DNA of 51,219 nt from Novosphingobium sp. SCN 66-18 (GCA_001725355.1 MEGD01000016.1:1-51219); one strand, 5' to 3'. Positions 32,701 to 39,959 are shown, counted from the stretch's first letter. The notes: a model not told the origin generated them from the letters alone. Numbers and translations are program-made.

Positions 32701-33178
32701 CCTGCGCGCCGCGTTCGAGGCGGTGGACGGCCACTTCCGCCGCCTGTTTTCGCGCCTGTTCGGCGGCGGCGAAGCGCATCTGGCGCTGGTGGACAGCGAC
32801 GATCCGCTGGAAGCCGGCCTCGAAATCTTCGCCCAGCCGCCGGGCAAGCGCCTGCAATCGCTGACGCTGCTGTCGGGCGGCGAACAGGCGCTGACCGCCG
32901 TGGCGCTGATCTTCGCGCTGTTCCTCACCAACCCCGCGCCGATCTGCGTGCTCGACGAAGTGGACGCCCCGCTCGACGACGCCAACGTCGAACGCTTCTG
33001 CGACATGCTCGACGCGATGGTCGGCGAAACCGACACCCGCTACCTCATCGTCACCCACAACGCGGTGACGATGAGCCGGATGCACCGCCTGTTCGGCGTA
33101 ACCATGGTCGAAAAGGGCGTTTCGCGGCTGGTCAGCGTGGACCTTGGCGCGGCCGAGGAATTGCTGGCGACGGCCTAG
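29744..33178 (+). CDS. smc: Chromosome segregation protein SMC
   Basis: 1144-residue condensin ATPase that organises and segregates the chromosome with ScpA/ScpB. N-terminal head with FKSFVEPAEL and Walker A GPNGCGKSN (31-39), then two long Ala/Arg/Glu-rich coiled coils flanking a hinge near residues 505-640 (HGIAALAALRVAPGFERAVA; VRVVDRDEGQALAPGEWLVT). The C-terminal head carries signature LLSGGEQALTAVAL and Walker B ICVLDEVDAPLDD. Length is normal. The strong alanine bias opens very long shadow frames on the other strand. Confidence 0.95.
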   Translation: MEFRRLKLTGFKSFVEPAELRIEPGLTGIVGPNGCGKSNLLEAIRWVMGESSARSMRGGGMEDVIFAGTTQRPARAFAEVTLTAATAPSGPFGGELEVVRRIERGAGSAYRVNGKDVRAKDVALVFADAATGAHSPALVSQGRIAAVIAARPAERRMMLEEAAGIAGLHVRRRDAEQKLRATETNLERLVDLLAGLEGQIATLRRQARAAERYKAVSERIRVAEARMVFARWRDAADAADAARREAKASEEAVVNAQAAARAAQLAQHAAAAALAEARDDLFDRRQDASAHGQRMASLTTQLEAAEQRLADLDRQLQRLDDDRTHADRMTEDAAEALGRLEDDVAAAEATLAADEAQRPRLAAARDDADRAARSAEVTLAQRVAEQAGIDADWRVAEAAVAAARQLWERHDAEAARLRQQVDQLAREGDPGAQIVAAEARRAEAAAALAAAQAERAELLALRENLTAERDHAGSALAAARAELAGVEREHDALARDKAARERQAAGGHGIAALAALRVAPGFERAVAAVLGRDAGAPVGPAPADTDGRFWTGAQVDAALPYSLLHHVPQCPPELAARFGLVRVVDRDEGQALAPGEWLVTRTGYLRRWDGFVARGEGAAEAATLEAENRLIDLAARLPALRDAVSEAEATAEATRAALADTQARLGTAERTMTSAADAERAALRALDQAEAARARAEARRAELDRALAELAERQADAATELARAEAKRAALPDPAAGRAAVEAARTRNDAARAALQTASAAIAALEQGLAVGRERLGTHRADIRNWQARASDAAKRLADMAGRREELEQERAISAARPAALLREIEDAESIRTRLGQELALAEAALTGADAAAKTADAALGAANETLAAARERRAGAVARAESDDARRQEMASLSGERFQCPPPLLPERFDFASGDIGNAAEETARHDLLIAERERIGPVNLLAADELAEAEDRHGASITEQAELTEAVHRLRGSIGNLNREGRERLRAAFEAVDGHFRRLFSRLFGGGEAHLALVDSDDPLEAGLEIFAQPPGKRLQSLTLLSGGEQALTAVALIFALFLTNPAPICVLDEVDAPLDDANVERFCDMLDAMVGETDTRYLIVTHNAVTMSRMHRLFGVTMVEKGVSRLVSVDLGAAEELLATA

Positions 33179-33200
33179 CCGCGGGACAACTTGGGGCGTA

Positions 33201-33228
33201 GCCGGAGGGGCAGCTATCCGGCATTTTT
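33201..33228 (+). terminator. Rho-independent terminator after smc
   Basis: GCCGGA and TCCGGC form a 6-bp stem with a 10-nt loop, followed by ATTTTT, 23 bp after the smc stop. The stem is short but the T-run is clear. Confidence 0.6.
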
Positions 33229-33288
33229 CCTTGGGAGCGACCTTTCCGGAGACGGCGCGCTTGCGGACGTTACCCAGTGCGGTAAGCC

Positions 33289-33729
33289 ATGGAGTTGATG
33301 GCGTCCGACAAACTGGACCGAGAACTTCTGGCCCGGCGTAGACTCCGCCGGGCGCGGGAGCCGCGGGTAATCGCAAGTTGGACGAATGCGGGCTACCGCG
33401 CGACAGCACTGTCCCATGCCATGCATGAACAGTTTCTGGGCCAATTCCGAAGCTCGGGCACCACCAGGAAAAGCCTGGAGGGATCGCTACTCAACGCCAT
33501 TGTAGGACTTGTGCAGAGTAGTGATTTGCTTGTCGTAATCGGATGGAATGTAGACGAGGAGCCCGCGCTCTTGCTGCAGAGCGACGCACTGGATCAGTCC
33601 GAGGCATTCCTCCGTGCCATATATCCTGACGGGTTCGTCGCAGCTAGTCACCCATTCACCCGCGCGCTAATCGTTGATTTTGATGAATATGATGTCGAGA
33701 CAGATGAGGTCGTTTTCTCTCAATCGTGA
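33289..33729 (+). CDS. Orphan hypothetical protein
   Basis: 146 residues, not recognised. The N-terminal 25 residues are very basic (LDRELLARRRLRRAREPRV); the rest looks like a small alpha/beta domain (LLVVIGWNVDEEPALLL; AFLRAIYPDGFVAASHPFTR), ending with an acidic tail (DFDEYDVETDEVVFSQS). No signal peptide or membrane helix. Third positions and the downstream flank are more AT-rich than neighbouring genes, and the dispersed inverted repeat copy B begins about 80 bp after its stop. An acidic C-terminus on a small protein recalls immunity proteins, but no toxin gene is adjacent. Possible alternative start: ATG at 33298. Confidence 0.6.
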   Translation: MELMASDKLDRELLARRRLRRAREPRVIASWTNAGYRATALSHAMHEQFLGQFRSSGTTRKSLEGSLLNAIVGLVQSSDLLVVIGWNVDEEPALLLQSDALDQSEAFLRAIYPDGFVAASHPFTRALIVDFDEYDVETDEVVFSQS

Positions 33730-33806
33730 TGTCAGTTCCCCCTCCCGCATTCCTGCCGGAACGGCTATCCCGCACGCGACGCCGTAGCGGACTTTGAACC
33801 AGCGCA

Positions 33807-33920
33807 CACCCGTTCGTCCTGAGCCTGTCGAAGGACGCGCGATACGGTTGATCTTGGGGCGGTTCAGCGCGCAAGGCCAGCACCGCGCGCGTCCTTCGAC
33901 AGGCTCAGGACGAACGGGTG
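33807..33920. repeat. Dispersed long inverted repeat, copy B (intact)
   Basis: Two 35-bp arms (33807-33841 and 33886-33920) are perfect reverse complements, beginning CACCCGTTCGTCCTGAGCCT and ending with the mirror sequence. The 44-bp centre includes a copy of the sequence also found in copy A. It fills most of the 302-bp gap between the orphan gene and soxR; no gene is seen there. The size and symmetry are those of a non-autonomous palindromic element (MITE- or REP-like) common between sphingomonad genes. Confidence 0.88.
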
Positions 33921-34031
33921 CGGAGGAATTGGGACAGTCCGCCCCCCTCCTGCGGTTCGGTCGCTCGTTGGCGATCCCGAACAACGCCCATCCCTCCACA
34001 GCGAAATTCGCCCCCGCCCTTGGCCCGCCAA

Positions 34032-34478
34032 TCAGCCGTCATCCAGCACATAGCGCGGCCCGCTTCCTTCCTCCCCGGCACGGTCCTCCGGGTTGTAGAG
34101 CCGGCAACGCGCCAGGCTGAGGCAGCCGCAGCCGATGCAGGCGTCCAGTTTCTCGCGCGTGCGCTCCAGCGTGGCGATGCGGCGGTCGATCTCGCCCCGC
34201 AGCGAACGGCTGATCCGCGCCCAGTCCCGCGCATCGGGCGTGCGCCCCTGCGGCAGCGCGGCCAGTTCGCGCTCGATCTCGGCCAGGCCCAGCCCCAGCT
34301 TCTGCGCGATCAGGATGAAACTCAGCCGCCGGATGTCGGAGCGCAGGAAGCGCCGCTGGTTGCCAGCGCTGCGCACCGATTCGATCAGCCCGCGCTGCTC
34401 GTAATAGCGGATGGCGGACACGGCGAGGCCGGTACGCCGCGCCAGCGCGCCGATCGGGATCAGGTCGTTGCGGTTCAT
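34032..34478 (-). CDS. soxR: Redox-sensitive transcriptional activator SoxR
   Basis: 148-residue MerR-family regulator. HTH at the N-terminus (LIPIGALARRTGLAVSAIRY, then YEQRGLI), dimerisation helix about 80-112, and the SoxR-specific 2Fe-2S cluster Cys114-x2-Cys117-x-Cys119-x5-Cys125 (CIGCGCLSLARC). It senses redox-active compounds. The ATG at 34478 gives the normal length; upstream in-frame starts would add a tail from the promoter region. A SoxR-type box lies just upstream, between soxR and the divergent VOC-family gene, so that gene is the likely target. In non-enteric bacteria SoxR usually controls such small sets directly, without SoxS. Confidence 0.93.
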   Translation of the reverse strand: MNRNDLIPIGALARRTGLAVSAIRYYEQRGLIESVRSAGNQRRFLRSDIRRLSFILIAQKLGLGLAEIERELAALPQGRTPDARDWARISRSLRGEIDRRIATLERTREKLDACIGCGCLSLARCRLYNPEDRAGEEGSGPRYVLDDG

Positions 34479-34498
34479 GCAGCCATCGTAATCATAGC

Positions 34499-34529
34499 TT
34501 GACCTCAAGTCAGCTTTAGATTGCATCAT
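34499..34529 (+). promoter_or_regulatory. SoxR box within a 19-bp-spacer promoter
   Basis: CCTCAAGTCAGCTTTAGA (34503-34520) matches 14 of 18 bases of the E. coli soxS-type SoxR site CCTCAAGTTAACTTGAGG. It is overlapped by a -35 TTGACC (34499-34504) and, 19 bp on, a -10-like CATCAT (34524-34529). The overlong spacer is the hallmark of MerR/SoxR-activated promoters. It reads toward the VOC-family gene at 34573. Confidence 0.65.
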
Positions 34530-34572
34530 CGCGAGCATCGATTCGCAATCATCCCCGAAAGGACACAGAACG

Positions 34573-34950
34573 ATGCAGCCCGCCCGCCTTGAACACGTCA
34601 ACATCACCGTCAGCGATCCCGAACGCATGGCAACGTTCCTGTCTCGGTTGTGCGGGTGGGAGGAACGCTGGCGCGGCCCTTCGCAACTGGGCGGGTGGAC
34701 CATCCACGTCGGCAGTGCCGATACCGACTATCTCGCGCTGTGGACGCCGGACGACGACCGCCCCATGCGCTTCGCCAAGGGCCTGCCGCTCAACCATGTG
34801 GGCCTGCTGGTGGACGATCTGGACGCGGCGGAACGCACCGTGCGCGAGGCCGGACTCGTGCCCTTCAGCCATGCGGATTACGAACCCGGCCGCCGCTTCT
34901 ACTTCTTCGACTGGGACGGCATCGAATTCGAAGTGGTGAGCTATAGCTGA
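34573..34950 (+). CDS. VOC (glyoxalase/bleomycin-resistance) family protein
   Basis: 125-residue single-domain VOC protein with paired beta-alpha-beta-beta-beta units: LEHVNITVSD (His8) and LNHVGLLVDD (His75) as the usual metal-ligand positions, with Glu118 or Glu120 in GIEFEVVSY. Such proteins are glyoxalase-like lyases, dioxygenases or drug-binding resistance proteins; the sequence does not decide. The SoxR-type promoter directly upstream implies induction by redox-cycling compounds, which would suit detoxification of an electrophile or binding of a redox-active antibiotic. Its last 10 bp overlap the convergent ubiA gene. Confidence 0.82.
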   Translation: MQPARLEHVNITVSDPERMATFLSRLCGWEERWRGPSQLGGWTIHVGSADTDYLALWTPDDDRPMRFAKGLPLNHVGLLVDDLDAAERTVREAGLVPFSHADYEPGRRFYFFDWDGIEFEVVSYS

Positions 34951-35858
34951 GCGGCCGCACCCACCACGAGGCAGGCAGCCGCCATCAGCAGACCGGCGAA
35001 GCGGTTCGAGCGGAACCGCGCGAGCGCGCTGTCGCCGTCGTCGGGCCGCAGCGTCAGGGCCTGCCAGGCGAGATGCGCCGCCACCGGCAGCAGGGCCAGC
35101 AAGGCTACCGGATCGGGCCGCACCAGCCACACCGCCCCGCCCCAGCACGCCACCGCCATGGCATAGAGCGCGGCCACGCCCGCCTTCACGTGCCGGCCCA
35201 TCGACAGCGCGCTCGATCCCACGCCCACCAGCGCATCGTCCTCGCGGTCCTGGCAGGCATAGATCGTGTCGTAGCCCATGCACCACGCCCAGCAGCCCGC
35301 ATACAGCAGGGTAAGCCCGCCCAGCCGGTCGAACCCGGCCACTTCCACCCAGCCGACCGGCGCGCCCCAGGTGAAGACCAGCCCGAGCCACGCCTGCGGC
35401 CAGCCGGTGATGCGCTTCATGAACGGATAGGCGGCCACCAGCGCCAGGCTGCCCAGCGCCACCGCCTGCGCCTGCCAGCTCAGTTGCAGCAGGACCACCA
35501 GCCCTACCCCGCACAGCGCCACCAACCAGACCCACGCCGCCCTGGCCGAAACGCGCCCGCTCGCCACCGGCCGCGCCGCCGTGCGCGCCACCTGCCGGTC
35601 GAGATCGGCGTCCACAATATCGTTATAGACGCACCCCGCCCCGCGCATCGCGATCGAGCCGAGCAGCAGCCACAGCACGATCGGCCAGCGCATGGCTCCT
35701 CCCGCCAGCAGCACGCCCCAGGCGCAGGGCCAGAACAGCAGCCACCAGCCGATCGGCCGGTCGAACCGCGCCAGCAACGCAAAATCGCGCAAGCCCGGCG
35801 GCAGATGCGCCACGAGGCCGCGCAGTTCGGTATCGGGAACGATCTGTGCGGAGGTCAT
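34941..35858 (-). CDS. ubiA: 4-hydroxybenzoate polyprenyltransferase
   Basis: 305-residue integral-membrane prenyltransferase of ubiquinone synthesis, attaching the polyprenyl chain to 4-hydroxybenzoate. First Asp-rich motif YNDIVDADLD (78-87) and second motif GYDTIYACQDREDD (195-208) bind the Mg-diphosphate; about eight to nine hydrophobic helices are visible. ATG 35858 gives the family-normal N-terminus (LRDFALLARFDRPIGWWLLF). The frame runs upstream as a shadow over rsmE. It is divergent from rsmE with a 75-bp gap that holds a palindromic repeat. Confidence 0.92.
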   Translation of the reverse strand: MTSAQIVPDTELRGLVAHLPPGLRDFALLARFDRPIGWWLLFWPCAWGVLLAGGAMRWPIVLWLLLGSIAMRGAGCVYNDIVDADLDRQVARTAARPVASGRVSARAAWVWLVALCGVGLVVLLQLSWQAQAVALGSLALVAAYPFMKRITGWPQAWLGLVFTWGAPVGWVEVAGFDRLGGLTLLYAGCWAWCMGYDTIYACQDREDDALVGVGSSALSMGRHVKAGVAALYAMAVACWGGAVWLVRPDPVALLALLPVAAHLAWQALTLRPDDGDSALARFRSNRFAGLLMAAACLVVGAAAQL

Positions 35859-35875
35859 CGCGACGCTATAGCACC

Positions 35876-35905
35876 TCGTCCTCCCCGGGAAAGCGGGGAT
35901 GACGA
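35876..35905. repeat. Short palindromic intergenic repeat
   Basis: TCGTCCTCCCCG and CGGGGATGACGA form an imperfect stem around GGAAAG. Sequences of the type GTC-ATCCCCGC...GCGGGGA-GAC are a familiar dispersed repeat of alphaproteobacteria. It separates divergent ubiA and rsmE. Confidence 0.5.
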
Positions 35906-35933
35906 AAGGCGCTTGCGGCGATAAGGAACCCGC

Positions 35934-36683
35934 ATGCCCGCCACCCCCGCCTGGCCCCCGCGCAGCGCGCCGCGCCTGTTCGTCGAAACACCCCTGTCCG
36001 AAGGGATGACCGTGCCGCTGGACGGGCCGCAGGCGCACTATCTCGCCAAGGTCATGCGCGTGGCGCCGGGCGATGCGGTGATCCTGTGCGACGATAGCAC
36101 CGGCGAATGGCTCGCCACGGTCAACGGCGCGGGCAAGCGCGATGTGACGCTGACGGTCGAACGGCGCCTGCGGGTGCGCGAAGCGGTGCCCGATTTCTGG
36201 CTGTGCCCCGCGCTGCTCAAGAAGCCGAACTTCGACCTCGTGCTCGAAAAGGCCACCGAACTGGGAGTCGGCACGATCCGCCCGGCGATTACCCGGCGCT
36301 GCGTGGCGGACAAGCTCAACCCCGAACGCGCCCGCGCCATCGTGACCGAGGCGGCGGAGCAATGCGCGCGCACCGCGTTGCCAGTGCTGGCAGAGCCGGC
36401 GAAGCTGGAGGCGCTGTTGCGCGATTGGCCGGAGAGCCGCGCCCTGTTCTTCGCCGACGAGACTGGCGGCGCGCCCGCCGCCGCCGCCTTTGCCGCGCAT
36501 CCCGGCCCGGCCGGGCTGCTCACCGGCCCCGAAGGCGGGTTCGACGATGCCGAGCGCGCGCTGATCCGCGCCCATCCCGCCGCCGTGCTGATATCGCTTG
36601 GCCCGCGCATCCTGCGGGGGGAAACCGCCGCCATCGCGGCCACCGCGCTGTGGATGGGAATATCCGGCGACTGGAACGGCTGA
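35934..36683 (+). CDS. rsmE: 16S rRNA (uracil-1498-N3)-methyltransferase
   Basis: 249-residue SPOUT-class methyltransferase that methylates U1498 of 16S rRNA. N-terminal PUA-like domain (LDGPQAHYLAKVMRVAPGDA) and C-terminal knotted domain with LLTGPEGGFDDAE and SLGPRILRGETA, the SAM-binding loops that define RsmE. Ribosome-binding site AAGGAA lies 6 bp before the ATG. ubiA, rsmE and gshA occur together in many sphingomonads. Confidence 0.93.
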   Translation: MPATPAWPPRSAPRLFVETPLSEGMTVPLDGPQAHYLAKVMRVAPGDAVILCDDSTGEWLATVNGAGKRDVTLTVERRLRVREAVPDFWLCPALLKKPNFDLVLEKATELGVGTIRPAITRRCVADKLNPERARAIVTEAAEQCARTALPVLAEPAKLEALLRDWPESRALFFADETGGAPAAAAFAAHPGPAGLLTGPEGGFDDAERALIRAHPAAVLISLGPRILRGETAAIAATALWMGISGDWNG

Positions 36684-36758
36684 TCCTTCCATTTCCGGGA
36701 TAGTGTATTTCCGATTTCGCGCTGGCCAGAAGGCCTTGCAGGCACTAACGGAACGCGC

Positions 36759-38132
36759 ATGAGCACGCGGCAAGTTTCAAATAGCAACGATCCCGTCATC
36801 GAAAGCCGCGAGCAGCTCGTGGCCCCCATGCAGCGCGGGGAAAAACCACGCGAAAACTGGCGGATCGGCACCGAGCACGAGAAGTTCGTCTATAGCACGC
36901 GGGATTATCACGCCCCTTCCTACGCGGAGCAGGGCGGCATCCGCGACCTGCTGATGGCGCTGACCGAATACGGCTGGGAGCCCATCATCGAAGGCGGTAA
37001 TGTGATCGCCATGGGCGGCGCCGACGGCACGGTCAGCCTGGAGCCGGCAGGGCAGCTCGAACTGTCGGGCGCGCCGCTGGAGAACCTGCACGAAACCTGC
37101 GCCGAAACCGGCCGCCACCTGGCGCAGGTGAAGGCCATCGGCGACAAGCTTGGCATCGGCTATCTCGGCCTTGGCCTGTGGCCCGACAAGCGCCGCGAAG
37201 ACCTGCCGATCATGCCCAAGGGCCGCTACGCGATCATGCTGCGGCACATGCCGCGCGTCGGCTCGATGGGCCTCGACATGATGCTGCGCACCTGCACCAT
37301 CCAGACCAACCTCGACTACGCGAGCGAGGCGGACATGGTGCAGAAGTTCCGCGTCAGCCTGGCCCTGCAACCGCTGGCGACCGCGCTGTTCGCCAATTCG
37401 CCGTTCCTCGAAGGCAAGCCCAACGGCTTCCTCTCGTACCGCAGCCACATCTGGTCGGATACCGACCCGGCGCGGACGGGGATGCTGCCGTTCGTGTTCG
37501 AGGATGGCTTCGGCTACGAACGCTATGTCGACTACATGCTCGACGTGCCGATGTATTTCGTGTTCCGCGACGGCAAGTATATCGACGCCGCCGGCCAGTC
37601 GTTCCGCGATTTCCTGGATGGCAAGCTGCCCGCGCTGCCCGGCGAAAAGCCGCTGAAGTCCGATTGGATCGACCATCTTTCCACCGCCTTCCCCGAAGTG
37701 CGGCTCAAGAGCTTCCTGGAGATGCGCGGCGCCGATGGCGGCCCGTGGAGCCGCATCTGCGCGCTGCCCGCGCTGTGGGTGGGCCTGCTCTACGATCAGA
37801 CCGCGCTCGACGCGGCCTGGGATCTGGTGAAGGACTGGGACATGGACGGACGCGAGCGCCTGCGCTCCAGCGTGCCGAAACTGGGCCTTGACGCGCCCCT
37901 CCCGGGCGGCGGCACGCTGCGCGACATCGCAGGCGAAGTGCTGCGTATCGCGCGCGCCGGGCTTTCGGCGCGCAACCGTCTCAACGGCGCCGGCGACAAC
38001 GAGACGGGCTATCTGCAACCGCTCGACGAGATCGTCAGCACCGGCAAGACTCCGGCCGAACGGCTGCTCGATCTCTATCATGGCGAATGGGGCGGCGACG
38101 TTTCCAAGGTCTACGCCGTCAAGAGCTTCTGA
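36759..38132 (+). CDS. gshA: Glutamate-cysteine ligase, plant/proteobacterial type
   Basis: 457-residue GshA of the EgtA/plant GCL group; it joins glutamate and cysteine, the first step of glutathione synthesis. Recognisable stretches: WRIGTEHEKFVY (substrate-site Glu residues), GWEPIIEGGNVIAM, SLEPAGQLELSGAPL, PKGRYAIMLRHMP and TCTIQTNLDY. The length matches the alphaproteobacterial enzymes. It is followed after 18 bp by a small ABM-domain gene and may be cotranscribed with it. Confidence 0.93.
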   Translation: MSTRQVSNSNDPVIESREQLVAPMQRGEKPRENWRIGTEHEKFVYSTRDYHAPSYAEQGGIRDLLMALTEYGWEPIIEGGNVIAMGGADGTVSLEPAGQLELSGAPLENLHETCAETGRHLAQVKAIGDKLGIGYLGLGLWPDKRREDLPIMPKGRYAIMLRHMPRVGSMGLDMMLRTCTIQTNLDYASEADMVQKFRVSLALQPLATALFANSPFLEGKPNGFLSYRSHIWSDTDPARTGMLPFVFEDGFGYERYVDYMLDVPMYFVFRDGKYIDAAGQSFRDFLDGKLPALPGEKPLKSDWIDHLSTAFPEVRLKSFLEMRGADGGPWSRICALPALWVGLLYDQTALDAAWDLVKDWDMDGRERLRSSVPKLGLDAPLPGGGTLRDIAGEVLRIARAGLSARNRLNGAGDNETGYLQPLDEIVSTGKTPAERLLDLYHGEWGGDVSKVYAVKSF

Positions 38133-38150
38133 ATCGGGAGAACAAGCGCG

Positions 38151-38450
38151 ATGATTCTGGTCATGGGCAGTTTCCGCCTTCCGGCGGCAAACTTCGACAA
38201 GGCGCTGCCAATGATGGCAAAGGTGATCGCCGCCACGCGGGAAGAGGACGGCTGCATTCTCTATGCCTATTCGCGCGACGTGGCCGATCCCGAAGTGATC
38301 CGCGTCAGCGAGAAGTGGCGTGATCGCGCAGCGCTCGACGCCCATTTCAAGACCGCGCACATGGCGGCCTGGGCGCAGGAACGCTCCGAACTCGGGCTTT
38401 CGGACCGCGACATCCGCATCTTCGAGACCGACGAAGGTATCGCCGTCTGA
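38151..38450 (+). CDS. ABM-domain (YgiN-like) putative quinol monooxygenase
   Basis: 99 residues forming a single antibiotic-biosynthesis-monooxygenase (dimeric ferredoxin-like) domain: MVSFR-type first strand (ILVMGSFRLP), ATREEDGCILYAYSRDVADP, VSEKWRDRAALDAHFKTAHM. Relatives such as YgiN act on quinols, others are heme- or cofactor-free monooxygenases or have no known substrate. The ribosome-binding site GGGAGAA precedes the ATG. Location behind gshA suggests a minor oxidative-stress link, but this is inference. Confidence 0.82.
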   Translation: MILVMGSFRLPAANFDKALPMMAKVIAATREEDGCILYAYSRDVADPEVIRVSEKWRDRAALDAHFKTAHMAAWAQERSELGLSDRDIRIFETDEGIAV

Positions 38451-38469
38451 GCCGTTGAATTTTGTTGTC

Positions 38470-38514
38470 GCATCGCTTTTGCCGAAAACCGGTACCCACT
38501 TTTCGGCGCGATGC
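38470..38514. repeat. Palindromic repeat acting as likely bidirectional terminator
   Basis: Outer arms GCATCGC/GCGATGC and inner arms GCCGAAAA/TTTTCGGC close on an 11-nt loop with CCGGTACCCAC; a TTTT bulge separates the two stems. Elements with GAAAA-CCGGT-ACCCAC-TTTTC recur between genes of many alphaproteobacteria. It fills the gap between the convergent ABM and ICMT-like genes and ends at the latter's stop codon. Confidence 0.7.
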
Positions 38515-39891
38515 TTATTCGGCCGGCTGAAGCTCCGCCCGTGCCGGCATCACACGGCGGCGCAGGCGGTTGAACGCGCTGGTCAGCAGGCCGTGCTCAT
38601 CCATCCACGCGTGATAGGCGCGGTACTTGGGGTCCGAGGCGAGCAGGTGCTTCTCCTCGGTCTTGGCGCGCCAGTAATAGACCGCGCTGACCAGCCCCAG
38701 CGTGACCGTGTTGCGCACCGCGTCGGTCATCGAATGGTTCACCGTCAGGAACGGCAGCGAGGCCAGCCACCAGTAGGCGTTCTTGGACACATAGGCGGGA
38801 TGGCGGGTGACGGCGTAAGGCCCGTTGGTGAGCACGCCGCGCCAGGTGAGGTTGGAGAAGCGCAGGCCGAACGCCACGGTTGCCCAGGCATAGGCCGCGG
38901 TCAGCAGCACCAGCGCCGCGCACCAGATCCACAGCAGCGTGGTATGGCCCTGCAGCCAGAAGTCCCACTCCGCCCCGTTTGCGCGATAGTCGAGCACGTC
39001 GCCACCGCCCATCAGGATGAACGGCGGATAGCAGATCAACGCCGAGAGCCAGCCGCCGAGATAGGGGTTCGCCGTGCGGATCTGCGCGTCCAGCGGCTTC
39101 ATCGTCAGCAGATAGCCGACCATGGCGATCTGCACGTCGACCATGAACATCGTCTCGATCGTCAGGCCGGCGATCCGCACCGGATCGTGGGCCGCCAGCG
39201 ACCAGTCCGCCTGCACCACGGCGGCGAACCCGCCGGGCAGGATCGAGATCATGAAGGCGCAGAAGAAGCCCTTCACCGTCCACGCGCGCAAGTGGTGATA
39301 GACTTCCTCGCGCGCATAGGCCTCGCGCCCCATCAGCATCGCGCCGAAATGCCAGGCGCCGTCGCGCGGGTTCACCAGCACGCGATCGAGCCACAGCACA
39401 TAGGGGACGGAGGCCAGGAACAGCAGCGGGGCGACGGTTTCCAGCACGTCCATCGCGAACAGGTACTGCCCGCGCCAGTACCAGCGGCCCAGGCAATAGA
39501 CGAAGCCGATCAGCGTCCACGTCGCCCACAGCCCGGCGAGCTTGGTGATCGCAATGTCCATCACCTCGCGCAAGGGACGCGGGCTGGACCAGTCGATTCC
39601 GGTGGAGGCGCGGCGGTGGACTTTGTCGACCAGCAGCGAATAGAGCACCATCGGCGTGCCCGAGAAAAGCAGCGCGAGAAGCGCGGCGGACGGCCCCACC
39701 ATCGGTTCGCGCGGGCCTGGCAGGCTGAACATGTCGGCGATGGCGGGCCAGTTGCGGCAGACCAGCACCCAGAACGCCAGACCGGCGAGTCCCGACAGAC
39801 CGACGCCGACGGACACATCGCTATCCGGCCGGCCGGCCGGGATCGGGGGGGCTTGGGGCCGTGTTTCGGCCACGGAACCGTGCGCGCTCAT
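38515..39891 (-). CDS. Isoprenylcysteine carboxyl methyltransferase-like membrane protein
   Basis: 458-residue polytopic membrane protein, about nine to ten hydrophobic helices. The C-terminal part has the ICMT/PEMT signature GPYAVTRHPAYVSKNAYWW, with the RHP motif that binds SAM, then AKTEEKHLLASDPKYRAYHA with the EE...Y pattern of the family. Bacterial members methylate small or lipid substrates and are poorly characterised; protein prenylation is not expected here. The N-terminal 200 residues are an extra membrane region lacking in short ICMT relatives. It stands alone on the minus strand, 68 bp downstream of bamB. Confidence 0.72.
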   Translation of the reverse strand: MSAHGSVAETRPQAPPIPAGRPDSDVSVGVGLSGLAGLAFWVLVCRNWPAIADMFSLPGPREPMVGPSAALLALLFSGTPMVLYSLLVDKVHRRASTGIDWSSPRPLREVMDIAITKLAGLWATWTLIGFVYCLGRWYWRGQYLFAMDVLETVAPLLFLASVPYVLWLDRVLVNPRDGAWHFGAMLMGREAYAREEVYHHLRAWTVKGFFCAFMISILPGGFAAVVQADWSLAAHDPVRIAGLTIETMFMVDVQIAMVGYLLTMKPLDAQIRTANPYLGGWLSALICYPPFILMGGGDVLDYRANGAEWDFWLQGHTTLLWIWCAALVLLTAAYAWATVAFGLRFSNLTWRGVLTNGPYAVTRHPAYVSKNAYWWLASLPFLTVNHSMTDAVRNTVTLGLVSAVYYWRAKTEEKHLLASDPKYRAYHAWMDEHGLLTSAFNRLRRRVMPARAELQPAE

Positions 39892-39959
39892 GCGCGGCAG
39901 GTTTAGCTTTCAAGCATGAGCAAAGCGTAAAGGCCGGCCGGCGCCGGCCTCACGCCCGA

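Noticed and set aside
30752-33409. 885-residue open frame on the minus strand over smc
   Set aside because: Antisense shadow produced by the alanine- and arginine-rich, GC-rich smc coding sequence; the smc frame has full Walker, signature and hinge motifs.
22720-33920. Insertion-sequence or integrase origin of the two orphan-gene islets
   Set aside because: No transposase, integrase or target-site duplication is visible; only the palindromic repeats are supported.
33656-33999. Two minus-strand open frames of 75 and 110 residues
   Set aside because: Both read through the perfect inverted repeat copy B; the peptide is a translation of repeat DNA.
35859-36773. Long upstream extension of UbiA on the minus strand
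   Set aside because: Antisense to rsmE, which is fully recognisable; ubiA starts at 35858.
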